A stretch of 64,000 nt of DNA from Arthrobacter sp. AFG20. Lineage in GTDB: Bacteria > Actinomycetota > Actinomycetes > Actinomycetales > Micrococcaceae. This document shows positions 41,788-50,372 of the stretch, piece after piece (the first letter of the stretch is position 1; every line of letters starts with the position of its first letter). Under the pieces are notes generated by a model. The model was not told where the DNA came from, ran no database searches, and saw only the letters and a program-made list of their open reading frames with translations. The position numbers and the translations under genes were made by a program. The stretch is taken from contig NZ_PJMC01000009.1 in assembly GCF_002892795.1 (NCBI RefSeq), positions 62,001 to 126,000 of the forward strand, read 5' to 3'.

Positions 41788-43037
41788 AGATCTCAATGAT
41801 TTCGGAACACGCCAGTCCTTTGGCAGCGCTCGGCGGAGTGGACGCAGGAGGCCAGAACGTGCACGTGGCCGCGCTTTCATCGGCGCTGGCCCAGCGGGGC
41901 CACCGTGTGACGGTCTACACCAGGCGCGACGCGCCGGATCTGCCTGCGAGGGTGCGGGTGCATCCCCGGCTGGAGGTGGTGCACGTGGATGCCGGGCCAG
42001 CCGAACATGTGCCGAAGGACGAGCTCCTCCCTTACATGGGTGCCCTGGCGGATGGCGTTGTCCAGGACTGGGGTGACTCGCCGCCGCATGTGGTGCACGG
42101 TCACTTCTGGATGTCTGGCGTCGCCGCGCTGGACGCCGCACGGCGGGAGCCCGGCGGTTTCCGTGTGCCCGTGGTGCAGACCTTTCACGCGCTGGGCACC
42201 GTCAAGCGCCGCCACCAGGGTGCCGCCGACACCAGCCCGGGCGAGAGACGCTTCCTCGAACCGTCCGTGGGCCGGTCGGCTGACCGAATCGTGGCCACGT
42301 GCTCTGACGAGGTCTTCGAACTGCGGGCAATGGGAATTGATACCCGCAGGGTTTCCATCGCCCCCTGCGGGGTGGACCTCGACCTCTTCTCCAGTGACGG
42401 GCCCGCCGACGATCCGGCCCGTTCGCACCGGATCCTTTCCGTGGGGCGGCTTGTTCCGCGCAAGGGCGTTGATCTGGTGATCCGTGCGCTGCCGTACCTG
42501 CTCAAGGAAGGGTTCAACGACGTCGAGCTGCTGATCGTGGGTGGCGGGGAGGACGCGGGCGGGCAGGATCCGGAGGCGCGCCGGCTGCTGGACCTGGCCC
42601 GGGACCTCGGCGTGGCGGATCATGTGGAGCTCCGGGGCCAGGTGGCCCGGGAGGCCATGCCCGGAATCTTCCGGAGTGCGGACGCTGTGGTCTGCACTCC
42701 TTGGTACGAGCCCTTCGGCATTGTTCCACTGGAAGCCATGGCCTGCGGTGTTCCCGTAGTCGCCGCTGCAGTGGGAGGCCTGACAGACAGCGTGGTGGAC
42801 CGCGGAACCGGCCTGCATGTACCGCCGAAGGACCCCGAAGCCATCGCAGAAGCCGTCGGCACCCTGCTGGCCAACCCCGAACTCAGGGCCAAGCTCGGGC
42901 GGGCCGGCGAGCGGCGGGCGAAGGCCCGCTACTCCTGGAGCAGGGTCGCCGCCGAAACCGAAAAGGCCTACCAGTTGGCCATCGCAGGCACTGCGGACGC
43001 AGGCCGGCTGGAACCGATGGAAGGAGCGGCACTGTGA
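41784..43037 (+). CDS. Glycosyltransferase family 4
   Basis: 417-residue retaining GT-B glycosyltransferase. N-terminal MISEHASPLAALGGVDAGGQ with VHVAALSSALAQRGHRVTVY, and C-terminal RILSVGRLVPRKGVDLVIRA and the EX7E-type WYEPFGIVPLEAMACGVPVV are characteristic of the sucrose-phosphate-synthase/MshA-like GT4 group. Overlaps the gmhA-type gene by 4 bp. The acceptor is unknown; presence inside the heptose operon suggests it extends the same glycan. Confidence 0.93.
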   Translation: MKISMISEHASPLAALGGVDAGGQNVHVAALSSALAQRGHRVTVYTRRDAPDLPARVRVHPRLEVVHVDAGPAEHVPKDELLPYMGALADGVVQDWGDSPPHVVHGHFWMSGVAALDAARREPGGFRVPVVQTFHALGTVKRRHQGAADTSPGERRFLEPSVGRSADRIVATCSDEVFELRAMGIDTRRVSIAPCGVDLDLFSSDGPADDPARSHRILSVGRLVPRKGVDLVIRALPYLLKEGFNDVELLIVGGGEDAGGQDPEARRLLDLARDLGVADHVELRGQVAREAMPGIFRSADAVVCTPWYEPFGIVPLEAMACGVPVVAAAVGGLTDSVVDRGTGLHVPPKDPEAIAEAVGTLLANPELRAKLGRAGERRAKARYSWSRVAAETEKAYQLAIAGTADAGRLEPMEGAAL

Positions 43038-43765
43038 CTGCTGAATCCCTGCGGGAGGCCGAACTTCCTGCCCTGAACCAGGTTGGCATCTCCCCGGACC
43101 CTCTCCCCTCCCAAGACCAGTTCTCCTCCCGGGAGACGGCCGGCCAGGACACCGGTGCGGGCTCGCGGGAGGCGGTGCGGATCCATCTGGAAAACGTTCT
43201 GCCTGCCCTGCGGTCCCTGGAACGCCAGGCCGACCGGCTGGCCGAATGGGGCGTGGAGCTGGCCCAGCGTTTGCTCAGCGGGCAGAAGCTGCTTGCTGCC
43301 GGGAACGGCGGGTCCGCTGCCGAAGCACAGCACTTGACCGCGGAGCTCGTGGGCAGGTTCGACGGCGAGCGGATGCCCTTTTCCGCGATCTCCCTGCACG
43401 CGGAAAGTTCGGCCGTCACGGCCATCGCCAATGACTACGGATACGAGGAACTCTTCGCCCGGCAGGTCCGCGCCCACGGCAGGTCCGGGGACATCCTCGT
43501 GCTGCTGTCCACGAGCGGCCAGAGCCCCAACCTGCTCCGTGCAGCCGAGGCGGCGGCCAGACTGAACGTAACCACGTGGGCCCTGACCGGGCCGGCGCCC
43601 AATCCCTTGGCGTCCTGCTGTGATCAGGCTGTGGCCATCGATGCCATCTCCGCCAATGCGCAGGAAGGGCACCTGATCGCCCTCCATGCCATTTGCCGGG
43701 CCTTTGAAGCCGAGGTGGCCCGCAAAGGCCAGGTCAATGCCGGGCCGGAGGTTGATCGCGGATGA
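43034..43765 (+). CDS. gmhA: Sedoheptulose-7-phosphate isomerase
   Basis: 243-residue SIS-domain isomerase producing D-glycero-D-manno-heptose 7-phosphate from sedoheptulose 7-phosphate. It keeps the diagnostic residues: GNGGSAAEAQHLTAELVGRF with catalytic Glu, ANDYGYEELFARQVRAHG, LLSTSGQSPNLLRAAEAAAR and QEGHLIALHAI with catalytic His. GTG 43034 overlaps the GT4 stop by 4 bp and the stop overlaps hldE by 4 bp. An N-terminal extension of about 45 residues is Ser/Pro-rich. Compare the degenerate paralog at 21722. Confidence 0.93.
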   Translation: MTAESLREAELPALNQVGISPDPLPSQDQFSSRETAGQDTGAGSREAVRIHLENVLPALRSLERQADRLAEWGVELAQRLLSGQKLLAAGNGGSAAEAQHLTAELVGRFDGERMPFSAISLHAESSAVTAIANDYGYEELFARQVRAHGRSGDILVLLSTSGQSPNLLRAAEAAARLNVTTWALTGPAPNPLASCCDQAVAIDAISANAQEGHLIALHAICRAFEAEVARKGQVNAGPEVDRG

Positions 43766-45123
43766 TGATCACAGTGGTGGGTGACGTATTGCTGGACGTC
43801 GACATGTCCGGTGAGGCAACGCGTTTGTGCCCCGACGCGCCGGTACCGGTGGTGGACGTGTCGGACGTCCGGCGCCGGGCTGGCGGGGCCGGGCTCGTGG
43901 CCCGGATGCTGGCTCAGGATGGCCACCGCGTCACCCTGGTGACGGTGCTTTCCGACGACGACGCTTCCCTCGAACTGGAAGGCGCGCTCGCCGGGGTGCG
44001 GGTTGTCTCCGGGCCCTCTGGAGCGAGGACCCCCGTGAAGACCCGGGTTCGGGCGGGCCGCCAGCCCGTGGTGCGGGTGGATGAGGGGTGCGAGCAGCCA
44101 GAGGTGCCGGCGGCGACCGCGGTCATGATCAGGGCGCTCGAACGGGCCGAAGTGATCATCGTGGCCGACTACGGACGCGGCCTTGCCGCCAACCAGGAGG
44201 TCCGCGACGTGCTGGCCGCCCGGGCGGGCCAGATTCCGATCGTCTGGGACCCGCATCCTTCCGGCGCCGTTCCAGTGCCCGGGGTGGCCGTGGTGACCCC
44301 CAATCTGTCCGAGGCCGCCAAGGCCACAGACGCTGGCACCGGAACGCCTGCGGCGATTGCCGCCGTCGGCAGTATGCTGCTGGACCGCTGGCAGAGCCAG
44401 TCGGTCCTCGTGACCATGGGGGAGCAGGGTGGCTTGCTGTCCCAGCGCAATGCTTCACCCGTAACCATCCCGGCCCCTCCCACCGAGGTCGCCGATCCCT
44501 GCGGCGCTGGCGACCGGCTCGCCGCCAGCCTGGCTGTGCATCTGGCCGAGGGCTGCAGCCTCAGCGACGCCGCGGAACTCGCAATTAATGAAGCGGCCGC
44601 CTTCCTCGGCGCCGGTGGAGTGGCTTCCCTGCCGGACCGCCACCGGCCGGTCTGGCATCACAGTCGCGACGAGGACGCCTTGGACCTGGCCCGGCGCGTG
44701 CGCGCCAACGGAGGAACCGTCGTTGCCACCGGAGGCTGCTTCGACCTGCTGCACGCCGGCCATGCGCGTACTCTGGCGGCTGCCAGGGACCTTGGTGACT
44801 GCCTGATCGTGTGCCTGAACTCGGACGAGTCAGTACGCCGGATCAAGGGTGAGCAGCGGCCCATTGTGAGCCAGCAGGACCGGGCGGAACTTCTGCTGGC
44901 ACTCGAGTGCGTGGACGCTGTTCTGGTTTTCGGGGAGGACACCCCCGAACCCTGCCTGGAGACGCTGCGCCCGGACATCTGGGTGAAGGGTGGCGACTAC
45001 CGCGCCTCGGATTTGCCCGAAGCGGGGCTGGTCAAGAGCTGGGGAGGACGCTGCATGACGGTGCCGTTCCACCAGGCCCGATCCACGTCTGTCCTCGCGG
45101 ACGCCTTGGCGAAGGTCAGCTGA
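43762..45123 (+). CDS. hldE: Bifunctional HldE-type heptose kinase/nucleotidyltransferase (first copy)
   Basis: 453-residue fusion: PfkB-type heptose-7-phosphate 1-kinase (about 1-300) plus cytidylyltransferase-fold heptose-1-phosphate adenylyltransferase (about 310-453). The second half is intact: TGGCFDLLHAGHARTLAAAR (HxGH) and WVKGGDYRASDL. In the kinase the GAGD anion hole is present (PCGAGDRLAASLA), but the sugar-binding GGAANVA of HldE reads GGAGLVA, losing the conserved Asn, and the protein is shorter than the second copy at 48750. Substrate preference may differ or kinase activity may be lost. Confidence 0.87.
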   Translation: MMITVVGDVLLDVDMSGEATRLCPDAPVPVVDVSDVRRRAGGAGLVARMLAQDGHRVTLVTVLSDDDASLELEGALAGVRVVSGPSGARTPVKTRVRAGRQPVVRVDEGCEQPEVPAATAVMIRALERAEVIIVADYGRGLAANQEVRDVLAARAGQIPIVWDPHPSGAVPVPGVAVVTPNLSEAAKATDAGTGTPAAIAAVGSMLLDRWQSQSVLVTMGEQGGLLSQRNASPVTIPAPPTEVADPCGAGDRLAASLAVHLAEGCSLSDAAELAINEAAAFLGAGGVASLPDRHRPVWHHSRDEDALDLARRVRANGGTVVATGGCFDLLHAGHARTLAAARDLGDCLIVCLNSDESVRRIKGEQRPIVSQQDRAELLLALECVDAVLVFGEDTPEPCLETLRPDIWVKGGDYRASDLPEAGLVKSWGGRCMTVPFHQARSTSVLADALAKVS

Positions 45124-45203
45124 TTCGGCGGACATCCGCTGGACCGCGAAGGTCAGTTGAACGGCAACACAACCTTGAAGAAGACCCGAACGAAAGGAAC
45201 ACC

Positions 45204-45905
45204 ATGACTGAATCGACTTTCCGGCCCGGCCGGGTCCTGGTAACCGGCGGTGCCTCCGGTCTGGGGGCCGCCGTCGTCGATGCTGTGCTGAAGGCCGGGG
45301 GAACCCCGGTGGTGCTGGACCGGGACATCCGGAACGTCTCCGCGGTGAAGGCCTTTGAAGTGGACGTCTCGGACCGCATTGCGGTGGCGGAGGCAGTGCA
45401 GCAGGCCGCGGAAACCCTGGACGGGCTGGACGCCGTGGTCACGGCGGCCGGCATCGACCGGTGCGGCAAGCTGGAGGACGTGGCCGCGGATGAATGGGAA
45501 CGCGTCATCGGCGTCAACCTGATGGGCACGGTTTCGGTCGTCCGGGCGGCCCTTCCCTACCTGAAGGAGTCCCGCGGCCGGGTGGTCACCATCGCGTCCA
45601 CGCTTGGCAAACGGGCACTGCCGGAGGCCACGGCCTACTGCGCCTCAAAATTCGGGGTAGTGGGCTTCAGCCACTCGCTGGCGGCGGAGACGGGCGGCGA
45701 GATTGGCGTGACCACCATGATTCCTGGCGGCATGAAGACGCGCTTCTTCGACGACCGGGCCGAGCAGTACAAGCCGCAGGACGACTCACGCCTGAACGAC
45801 CCTGGCAACGTGGCGCAGGCAATTCTGTTCGTGCTCTCCCAGCCCACCGGCTGCGAGGTCCGCGAAATGCTTATCTGCCACGAAGAAGAGGGGTCGTGGC
45901 CGTGA
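45204..45905 (+). CDS. SDR-family oxidoreductase in the heptose locus
   Basis: 233-residue classical short-chain dehydrogenase. GGASGLGAAVVDAVLKAGGT is the coenzyme-binding motif, with the acidic residue LDRDIRN suggesting NAD; VVTIASTLGKRALPEATAYC gives Ser and the YCASK catalytic pair. A GAAAGGA site precedes the ATG. It lies 80 bp after hldE and converges with a GT9 gene (35-bp overlap of coding ends). May modify the heptose moiety, for example at C-4 or C-6; this is inferred from context only. Confidence 0.88.
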   Translation: MTESTFRPGRVLVTGGASGLGAAVVDAVLKAGGTPVVLDRDIRNVSAVKAFEVDVSDRIAVAEAVQQAAETLDGLDAVVTAAGIDRCGKLEDVAADEWERVIGVNLMGTVSVVRAALPYLKESRGRVVTIASTLGKRALPEATAYCASKFGVVGFSHSLAAETGGEIGVTTMIPGGMKTRFFDDRAEQYKPQDDSRLNDPGNVAQAILFVLSQPTGCEVREMLICHEEEGSWP

Positions 45906-47064
45906 GTTGGAGCACGTCCTCGTAGACCTCGGCGGGTTCGACGGCCTTCACAGTGGACTCGTCATGGGGACACCGGGGGGCCGTCCACCCGACCTGGGTC
46001 ACATCCACGCCGCACACCTCGCAGCGCGTGGCCCAGCCCAAGTGGATCCGGTGCAGGCTGCGGCCCAGCGGTGCGGCATTGATGGCGTTGCCCGTCCAGT
46101 AGATGCCCACCGTGGGTGTGCCCAGTGCCTGGGCGAGGTGGCGTGGTCCGCTGTCGTTGGCCAGCACGACGGAGCTGCCCGCGAGCAGTGCCGCGAGCTC
46201 ACCCAGGCTGAGCTTGCCGGCCAGTGATTCTATGGCCGGTCGGACAGCCTTGGACTGGTCTGTGTGGGCATCTTCGACGGCGAGTTCCACCACCGTTTCA
46301 GCCAGTTCCTTTTCACTGCTGTCGCCGACCACAAGAACCCGGAAGCCGTCGTCGCTGGCCTTCCGCGCCACCGCGGCGAATCGTTCGGCGGGCCAGCGCC
46401 GGCGCGGATCCGTCGCGCCCGGATGAATCACGAGCGTCGGGTAGTTTCCGGGCCCGCCGTTCCCTATAGGCAGGTCCTGTGCGGGCTGCTGGCCGAACTC
46501 AGGCAGCGCCTGGAGTCTGGCTTCGAGCTCGCGGGGAGGTGCCCCGGCAAACCCTGCCACCTCGAGGGCCCGGAGCGGTTCGTGCTGGTAATACAGGTAC
46601 GGCACGGTACGCTCCAGCGGAGCCGCGTCCGGGGTCCTGGTGCCCACGGTGTGCCGGGCTCCGAGCCGGAGCAGGAAGGGATTTGAGTAGCGCCCGCCGC
46701 CGTGCAGCTGGACGGCAAGGTCGAAGTTCCTGGCGCGCATTTCGGTGAAGAACTTTTCCAGTTCGTCGTCGTCTTCTGGCCCGGGGCGGACACCTTCGGA
46801 AAAAGGCAGGATCACCGTCTCATCCACAGGTCCCATGGTCTGGGACAGCAGCTCAGCATGAACTGGTGTGCCGAGCAGGGTGACGCTGGCACCCGGATAA
46901 GCGGCCTTCAGGGCTGCTATCGCGGGAAGGGCAAACATCAGGTCACCCAGCCCGCCGCCGCGTAGAACGGCGATCCGGGAGACAACGCTGAAGGGTTCCA
47001 AAACCGGGCCTATACCTTGCCCCGTGATGCGTGCTCCGCCGAAGTCTGCGTTGATGAGTTCCAT
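45871..47064 (-). CDS. Glycosyltransferase family 9, heptosyltransferase-like (third)
   Basis: 397-residue GT9 enzyme: IAVLRGGGLGDLMFALPAIA, VIHPGATDPRRRWPAERFAA and VVLANDSGPRHLAQALGTPT. A Cys-rich C-terminal segment (RCEVCGVDVTQVGWTAPRCP) may bind zinc or be structural. Start ATG 47064 follows GAGAGG; the frame is open to 47106. It is on the opposite strand from the rest of the locus and divergent from the aldehyde dehydrogenase. Acceptor unknown. Confidence 0.9.
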   Translation of the reverse strand: MELINADFGGARITGQGIGPVLEPFSVVSRIAVLRGGGLGDLMFALPAIAALKAAYPGASVTLLGTPVHAELLSQTMGPVDETVILPFSEGVRPGPEDDDELEKFFTEMRARNFDLAVQLHGGGRYSNPFLLRLGARHTVGTRTPDAAPLERTVPYLYYQHEPLRALEVAGFAGAPPRELEARLQALPEFGQQPAQDLPIGNGGPGNYPTLVIHPGATDPRRRWPAERFAAVARKASDDGFRVLVVGDSSEKELAETVVELAVEDAHTDQSKAVRPAIESLAGKLSLGELAALLAGSSVVLANDSGPRHLAQALGTPTVGIYWTGNAINAAPLGRSLHRIHLGWATRCEVCGVDVTQVGWTAPRCPHDESTVKAVEPAEVYEDVLQLTATTPLLRGR

Positions 47065-47325
47065 GGTGTCAGCCCTCTCGGCTCCGTCGTTCAGGTCGGG
47101 ATGCATTCCTCAGGATGGGTTATGTGGAGCCACCCTACGGTGCATCGGCACTGTATTGCCAGCTCCGAAAACCCTGCCAGTCAGCCCAGTGGGGCCGGGC
47201 CTGCCGACCGTTGAAAACTCCTGCCGCAGCCGGGTGTAAACCCTTCGACGCCGGGGTACGGTCACCTCAGAGAGGGCAGGATTCGACGCCCCGCAGGCAC
47301 GGGCCAACCCCAATTGAGGAGCCAC

Positions 47326-48753
47326 ATGCAATCGACCATCACCAGCGAGCTGGCCAATGCGGAAGACATGCTCACCATCCTGAACCCGAGAACCGGGGAA
47401 ACCGTCGGCACCCTTTCCGTTGCCGGCGCAGATGACGTGGCGGGAGCCGTGGCGGCTGCCCGCACGGCCCAGGCAGGCTGGGCGGCCACGCCGCCGGGAG
47501 AGCGGGGCAAGCTGCTGCGCGAGGCCGCCAGGGCCCTGGAGGCAGCGGCCGGCGAGCTTGCGGAACTGAACGCCCAGGAGACCGGCCGTCCGGTGGAGGA
47601 GGCCCTTGCCGGCATTGCTGCCGGTGTTTCCACGCTGGAGCAGTACGCGGAGCTAGGTCCGGTACACCGGGGTCACAGCCTTCGGGGCAACGTGCTCGCG
47701 GCTGATTACACCGTCGCCGAACCCCGTGGTGTGGCCGTCTTGCTGACGCCATGGAACGATCCGGTCGCCGTGGCCTGCGGACTCATCGGCGCCGCTTTGG
47801 TCACCGGGAACACGGCCATTCATAAACCGAGCGAGCGCTGCCCCCACCTGGGAAAGCTGCTGGGCGAGGTGCTGGCGCCGGTCTTTCCGCCCAACGTGCT
47901 GGCCACGCTCACCGGAGGGGCCGACGTCGGGACCCTCCTCACGCAGCAGCCGGACGTAGACATGTTCGCCCACGTGGGCTCGAGCGCCACCGGTGACCGG
48001 ATTGCGCGGGCGGCCGTGCTGACGGGTGCGTATGTGATTAGGGAAAACGGCGGGAACGATCCCCTGCTGGTGGACGCGGACGTGGACCCCGGCTGGGCCG
48101 CCGAGCAGGCGGCGATCGGGGCCTTCAGCAACAGCGGGCAGATCTGCACGTCGGTGGAGCGGATCTACGTCCACCGGTCCATAGCCGAACCGTTCTGCCG
48201 GGCGCTCGCCGGGCAGGCCCGGGACCGGAACGCCGAACGCCGGCTCGCACCGCTCGTGGACACCCGGATGCGGGACACGGTCCACCGGCACGTGGCCGAG
48301 GCGCTGCAGCTGGGTGCACGGGCCGTGGAGGGAGGCACGGTCCCGGACGGGCCAGGCGCCTTCTACCCGGCCACGGTCCTCGTGGACTGCACCGACACCA
48401 TGGACGTCATGGCCGAGGAAACGTTCGGCCCTGTCGCCCCGGTGCGTGTGGTGGACAGCTTCGAGGAAGGGCTCACGCTCGCCGCGGCCGGCCGGTACGG
48501 ACTTGCCGCAACCGTTCTGACCGGCACCATCGCCCACGCCCAGCAAGCTGTCGCTTCGCTGCCGGTGGGAACTGTCAAGGTCAACGAGGTGTTCGGTGGC
48601 GCACCCGGTGGAGCCGCCCAGCCCAGGGGCGAAAGCGGGCACGGGTTTGGCTACGGACCCGAACTCCTGGATGAATTCAGCCGGGTCAAGGTGGTTCACA
48701 TTGCTGCGCCGCCTGCGCCGGCAGCTCGTGACATCAATGGGGCAGCGTCATGA
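47326..48753 (+). CDS. Aldehyde dehydrogenase
   Basis: 475-residue NAD(P)-dependent aldehyde dehydrogenase. Motifs: VLLTPWNDPVAVACGLIGAA, the catalytic Glu region YVIRENGGNDPLLVDADVD, the catalytic Cys in AFSNSGQICTSVERIYVHRS, and EETFGPVAPVRVVDSFEEGL. GAGGAGCC precedes ATG 47326. It overlaps the second hldE by 4 bp, so both are co-translated, linking this enzyme to heptose metabolism; an aldehyde-sugar or linear-heptose oxidation would be speculation. Confidence 0.92.
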   Translation: MQSTITSELANAEDMLTILNPRTGETVGTLSVAGADDVAGAVAAARTAQAGWAATPPGERGKLLREAARALEAAAGELAELNAQETGRPVEEALAGIAAGVSTLEQYAELGPVHRGHSLRGNVLAADYTVAEPRGVAVLLTPWNDPVAVACGLIGAALVTGNTAIHKPSERCPHLGKLLGEVLAPVFPPNVLATLTGGADVGTLLTQQPDVDMFAHVGSSATGDRIARAAVLTGAYVIRENGGNDPLLVDADVDPGWAAEQAAIGAFSNSGQICTSVERIYVHRSIAEPFCRALAGQARDRNAERRLAPLVDTRMRDTVHRHVAEALQLGARAVEGGTVPDGPGAFYPATVLVDCTDTMDVMAEETFGPVAPVRVVDSFEEGLTLAAAGRYGLAATVLTGTIAHAQQAVASLPVGTVKVNEVFGGAPGGAAQPRGESGHGFGYGPELLDEFSRVKVVHIAAPPAPAARDINGAAS

Positions 48754-50267
48754 CCGCCGAACCGGTGCTTTCCGAGCAGCGCGGCCTCGCGGCGTGGCTA
48801 CCCCGGAGGCTGGCCCAGGAGCATCCTGCCGTCACCGTGGTGGGCGACTTCATGCTCGACGGCTGGTGGACCGGCACGATCGACAGGATGTGCCGCGAGG
48901 CCCCGGCTCCCGTGGTGGACATCGCCCGGCGTGACTTTGCCCCCGGTGGTGCCGCCAACACGGCCATGAACCTGGCCGCACTCGGCGCCCGTGTCAGTGT
49001 GGCAGGAATCATCGGAGCGGACGACGCCGGCGCGGAACTTCGGCGCCAGTTGGTCGCCGCTGGGGTGGACACCACGCTGCTCGCAGAACACCCGGACATG
49101 GCCACCCCCACGAAGATCCGGATCAGCAGCGGCGGCCAGGTCCTCCTGCGCCTCGACGACACCGCCGCAAGTGTCCCGACCGACGCCCTGGCGACGTTCG
49201 AGGCGGCGGTTCCCGCCGCCGTCGGACACCAGAACGCGGTGGTGATCTGCGACTACGGAACGGGCGTCCTCGCAGAACCGGTTCGAGGCCGGCTCATCGA
49301 ATCGCTCGCGGGGCGGGGGCAGGGCACGCTTGTGGTGGTGGACGCGCACGATCCACGCCCCTGGGCTGGACTCGAGCCGGACCTGGTCACGCCCAACGCG
49401 CAGGAGGCCGCCCGGATGCTTGACCTCCGGCTGGGCAGCGGGCCCGAGCGCGCGGCGGTGGTGACCGAGCACGCCGGCGAGCTGCTGCAGGCGACGGGAG
49501 CACGCGCCGTCGTGGTCACACTGGACCGGGACGGGACGGTCCTCATTCCGGCCGCCGGAAACCCGCACCGGACGTGGGCACGGCCTGCCACCGAAAAGCA
49601 AGCCTCCGGTGCTGGCGACACGTTCGTGGCTGCCCTGACCCTGGCGCGTGCTGCGTCGCTGCCGCTGTCGGCCAGCTTGGACCTGGCGCAGGCCGCTGCG
49701 GACGTGGTGGTCCACCATCCCGGGACGTCGGTGTGCGGCACGGACGAGCTGGGCCGCTACCTGGAAAGCTTCGGGGACGCCGCCGTGACGGCAGAGGAAC
49801 TGGAGCGGCACATCCGGGCCCACCGCAATGACGGCCAGCGCGTGGTGCTGACCAACGGCTGTTTCGACGTCCTGCACCGCGGGCACACTCGTTACCTGAA
49901 CCAGGCCAAACAGCTCGGCGACATCCTGGTGGTGGCGCTCAACAGTGACGACTCCGTTCGGAAGCTCAAGGGGCCGGGCCGTCCCATCAACAGCGTGGCG
50001 GATCGGGCGGCCGTGATCGCCGCCCTGAGCTGCGTGGATTACGTGACCGTTTTCGACACCCCGACGCCGATTCCCCTGATCGGGCAGCTGCGGCCGGAAA
50101 TCTACGCCAAGGGCGGGGACTACACGCCGGAGATGCTGGCCGAAACCGAGGCCGTGGAGGCGTACGGCGGCACGGTCACCATCCTCGACTATGTAGCCGA
50201 GCGTTCCACCACGGCGATGGTCCAGCGCATCCGCAACGGTGAGGGCGCCCCTGTCCCGGAGGGGTAA
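48750..50267 (+). CDS. hldE: Bifunctional HldE-type heptose kinase/nucleotidyltransferase (second copy)
   Basis: 505-residue fusion with both halves intact. Kinase: APGGAANTAMNLAALGARVS (sugar-binding), VVVDAHDPRPWAGLEPDLVT, and catalytic KQASGAGDTFVAALTLA. Nucleotidyltransferase: VVLTNGCFDVLHRGHTRYLN (HxGH) and EIYAKGGDYTPEMLA. This is the better HldE candidate of the two in the locus. It overlaps the aldehyde dehydrogenase gene by 4 bp. Whether the nucleotide is ATP (ADP-heptose) or another cannot be read from these motifs. Confidence 0.93.
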   Translation: MTAEPVLSEQRGLAAWLPRRLAQEHPAVTVVGDFMLDGWWTGTIDRMCREAPAPVVDIARRDFAPGGAANTAMNLAALGARVSVAGIIGADDAGAELRRQLVAAGVDTTLLAEHPDMATPTKIRISSGGQVLLRLDDTAASVPTDALATFEAAVPAAVGHQNAVVICDYGTGVLAEPVRGRLIESLAGRGQGTLVVVDAHDPRPWAGLEPDLVTPNAQEAARMLDLRLGSGPERAAVVTEHAGELLQATGARAVVVTLDRDGTVLIPAAGNPHRTWARPATEKQASGAGDTFVAALTLARAASLPLSASLDLAQAAADVVVHHPGTSVCGTDELGRYLESFGDAAVTAEELERHIRAHRNDGQRVVLTNGCFDVLHRGHTRYLNQAKQLGDILVVALNSDDSVRKLKGPGRPINSVADRAAVIAALSCVDYVTVFDTPTPIPLIGQLRPEIYAKGGDYTPEMLAETEAVEAYGGTVTILDYVAERSTTAMVQRIRNGEGAPVPEG

Positions 50268-50372
50268 AACCACGGGCTGCGTCGGGCGCCCGCCGCTGAT
50301 CAAGCTCTGACCCGGTACGCCCCACTACCCCATCAACTAGGCTTGAAGCATGACGGAAGCGGCGGAGAACTG

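Noticed and set aside
48798..50303. A 501-codon frame antisense to the second hldE
   Set aside because: The sense gene shows PfkB and nucleotidyltransferase motifs; the antisense product has none.
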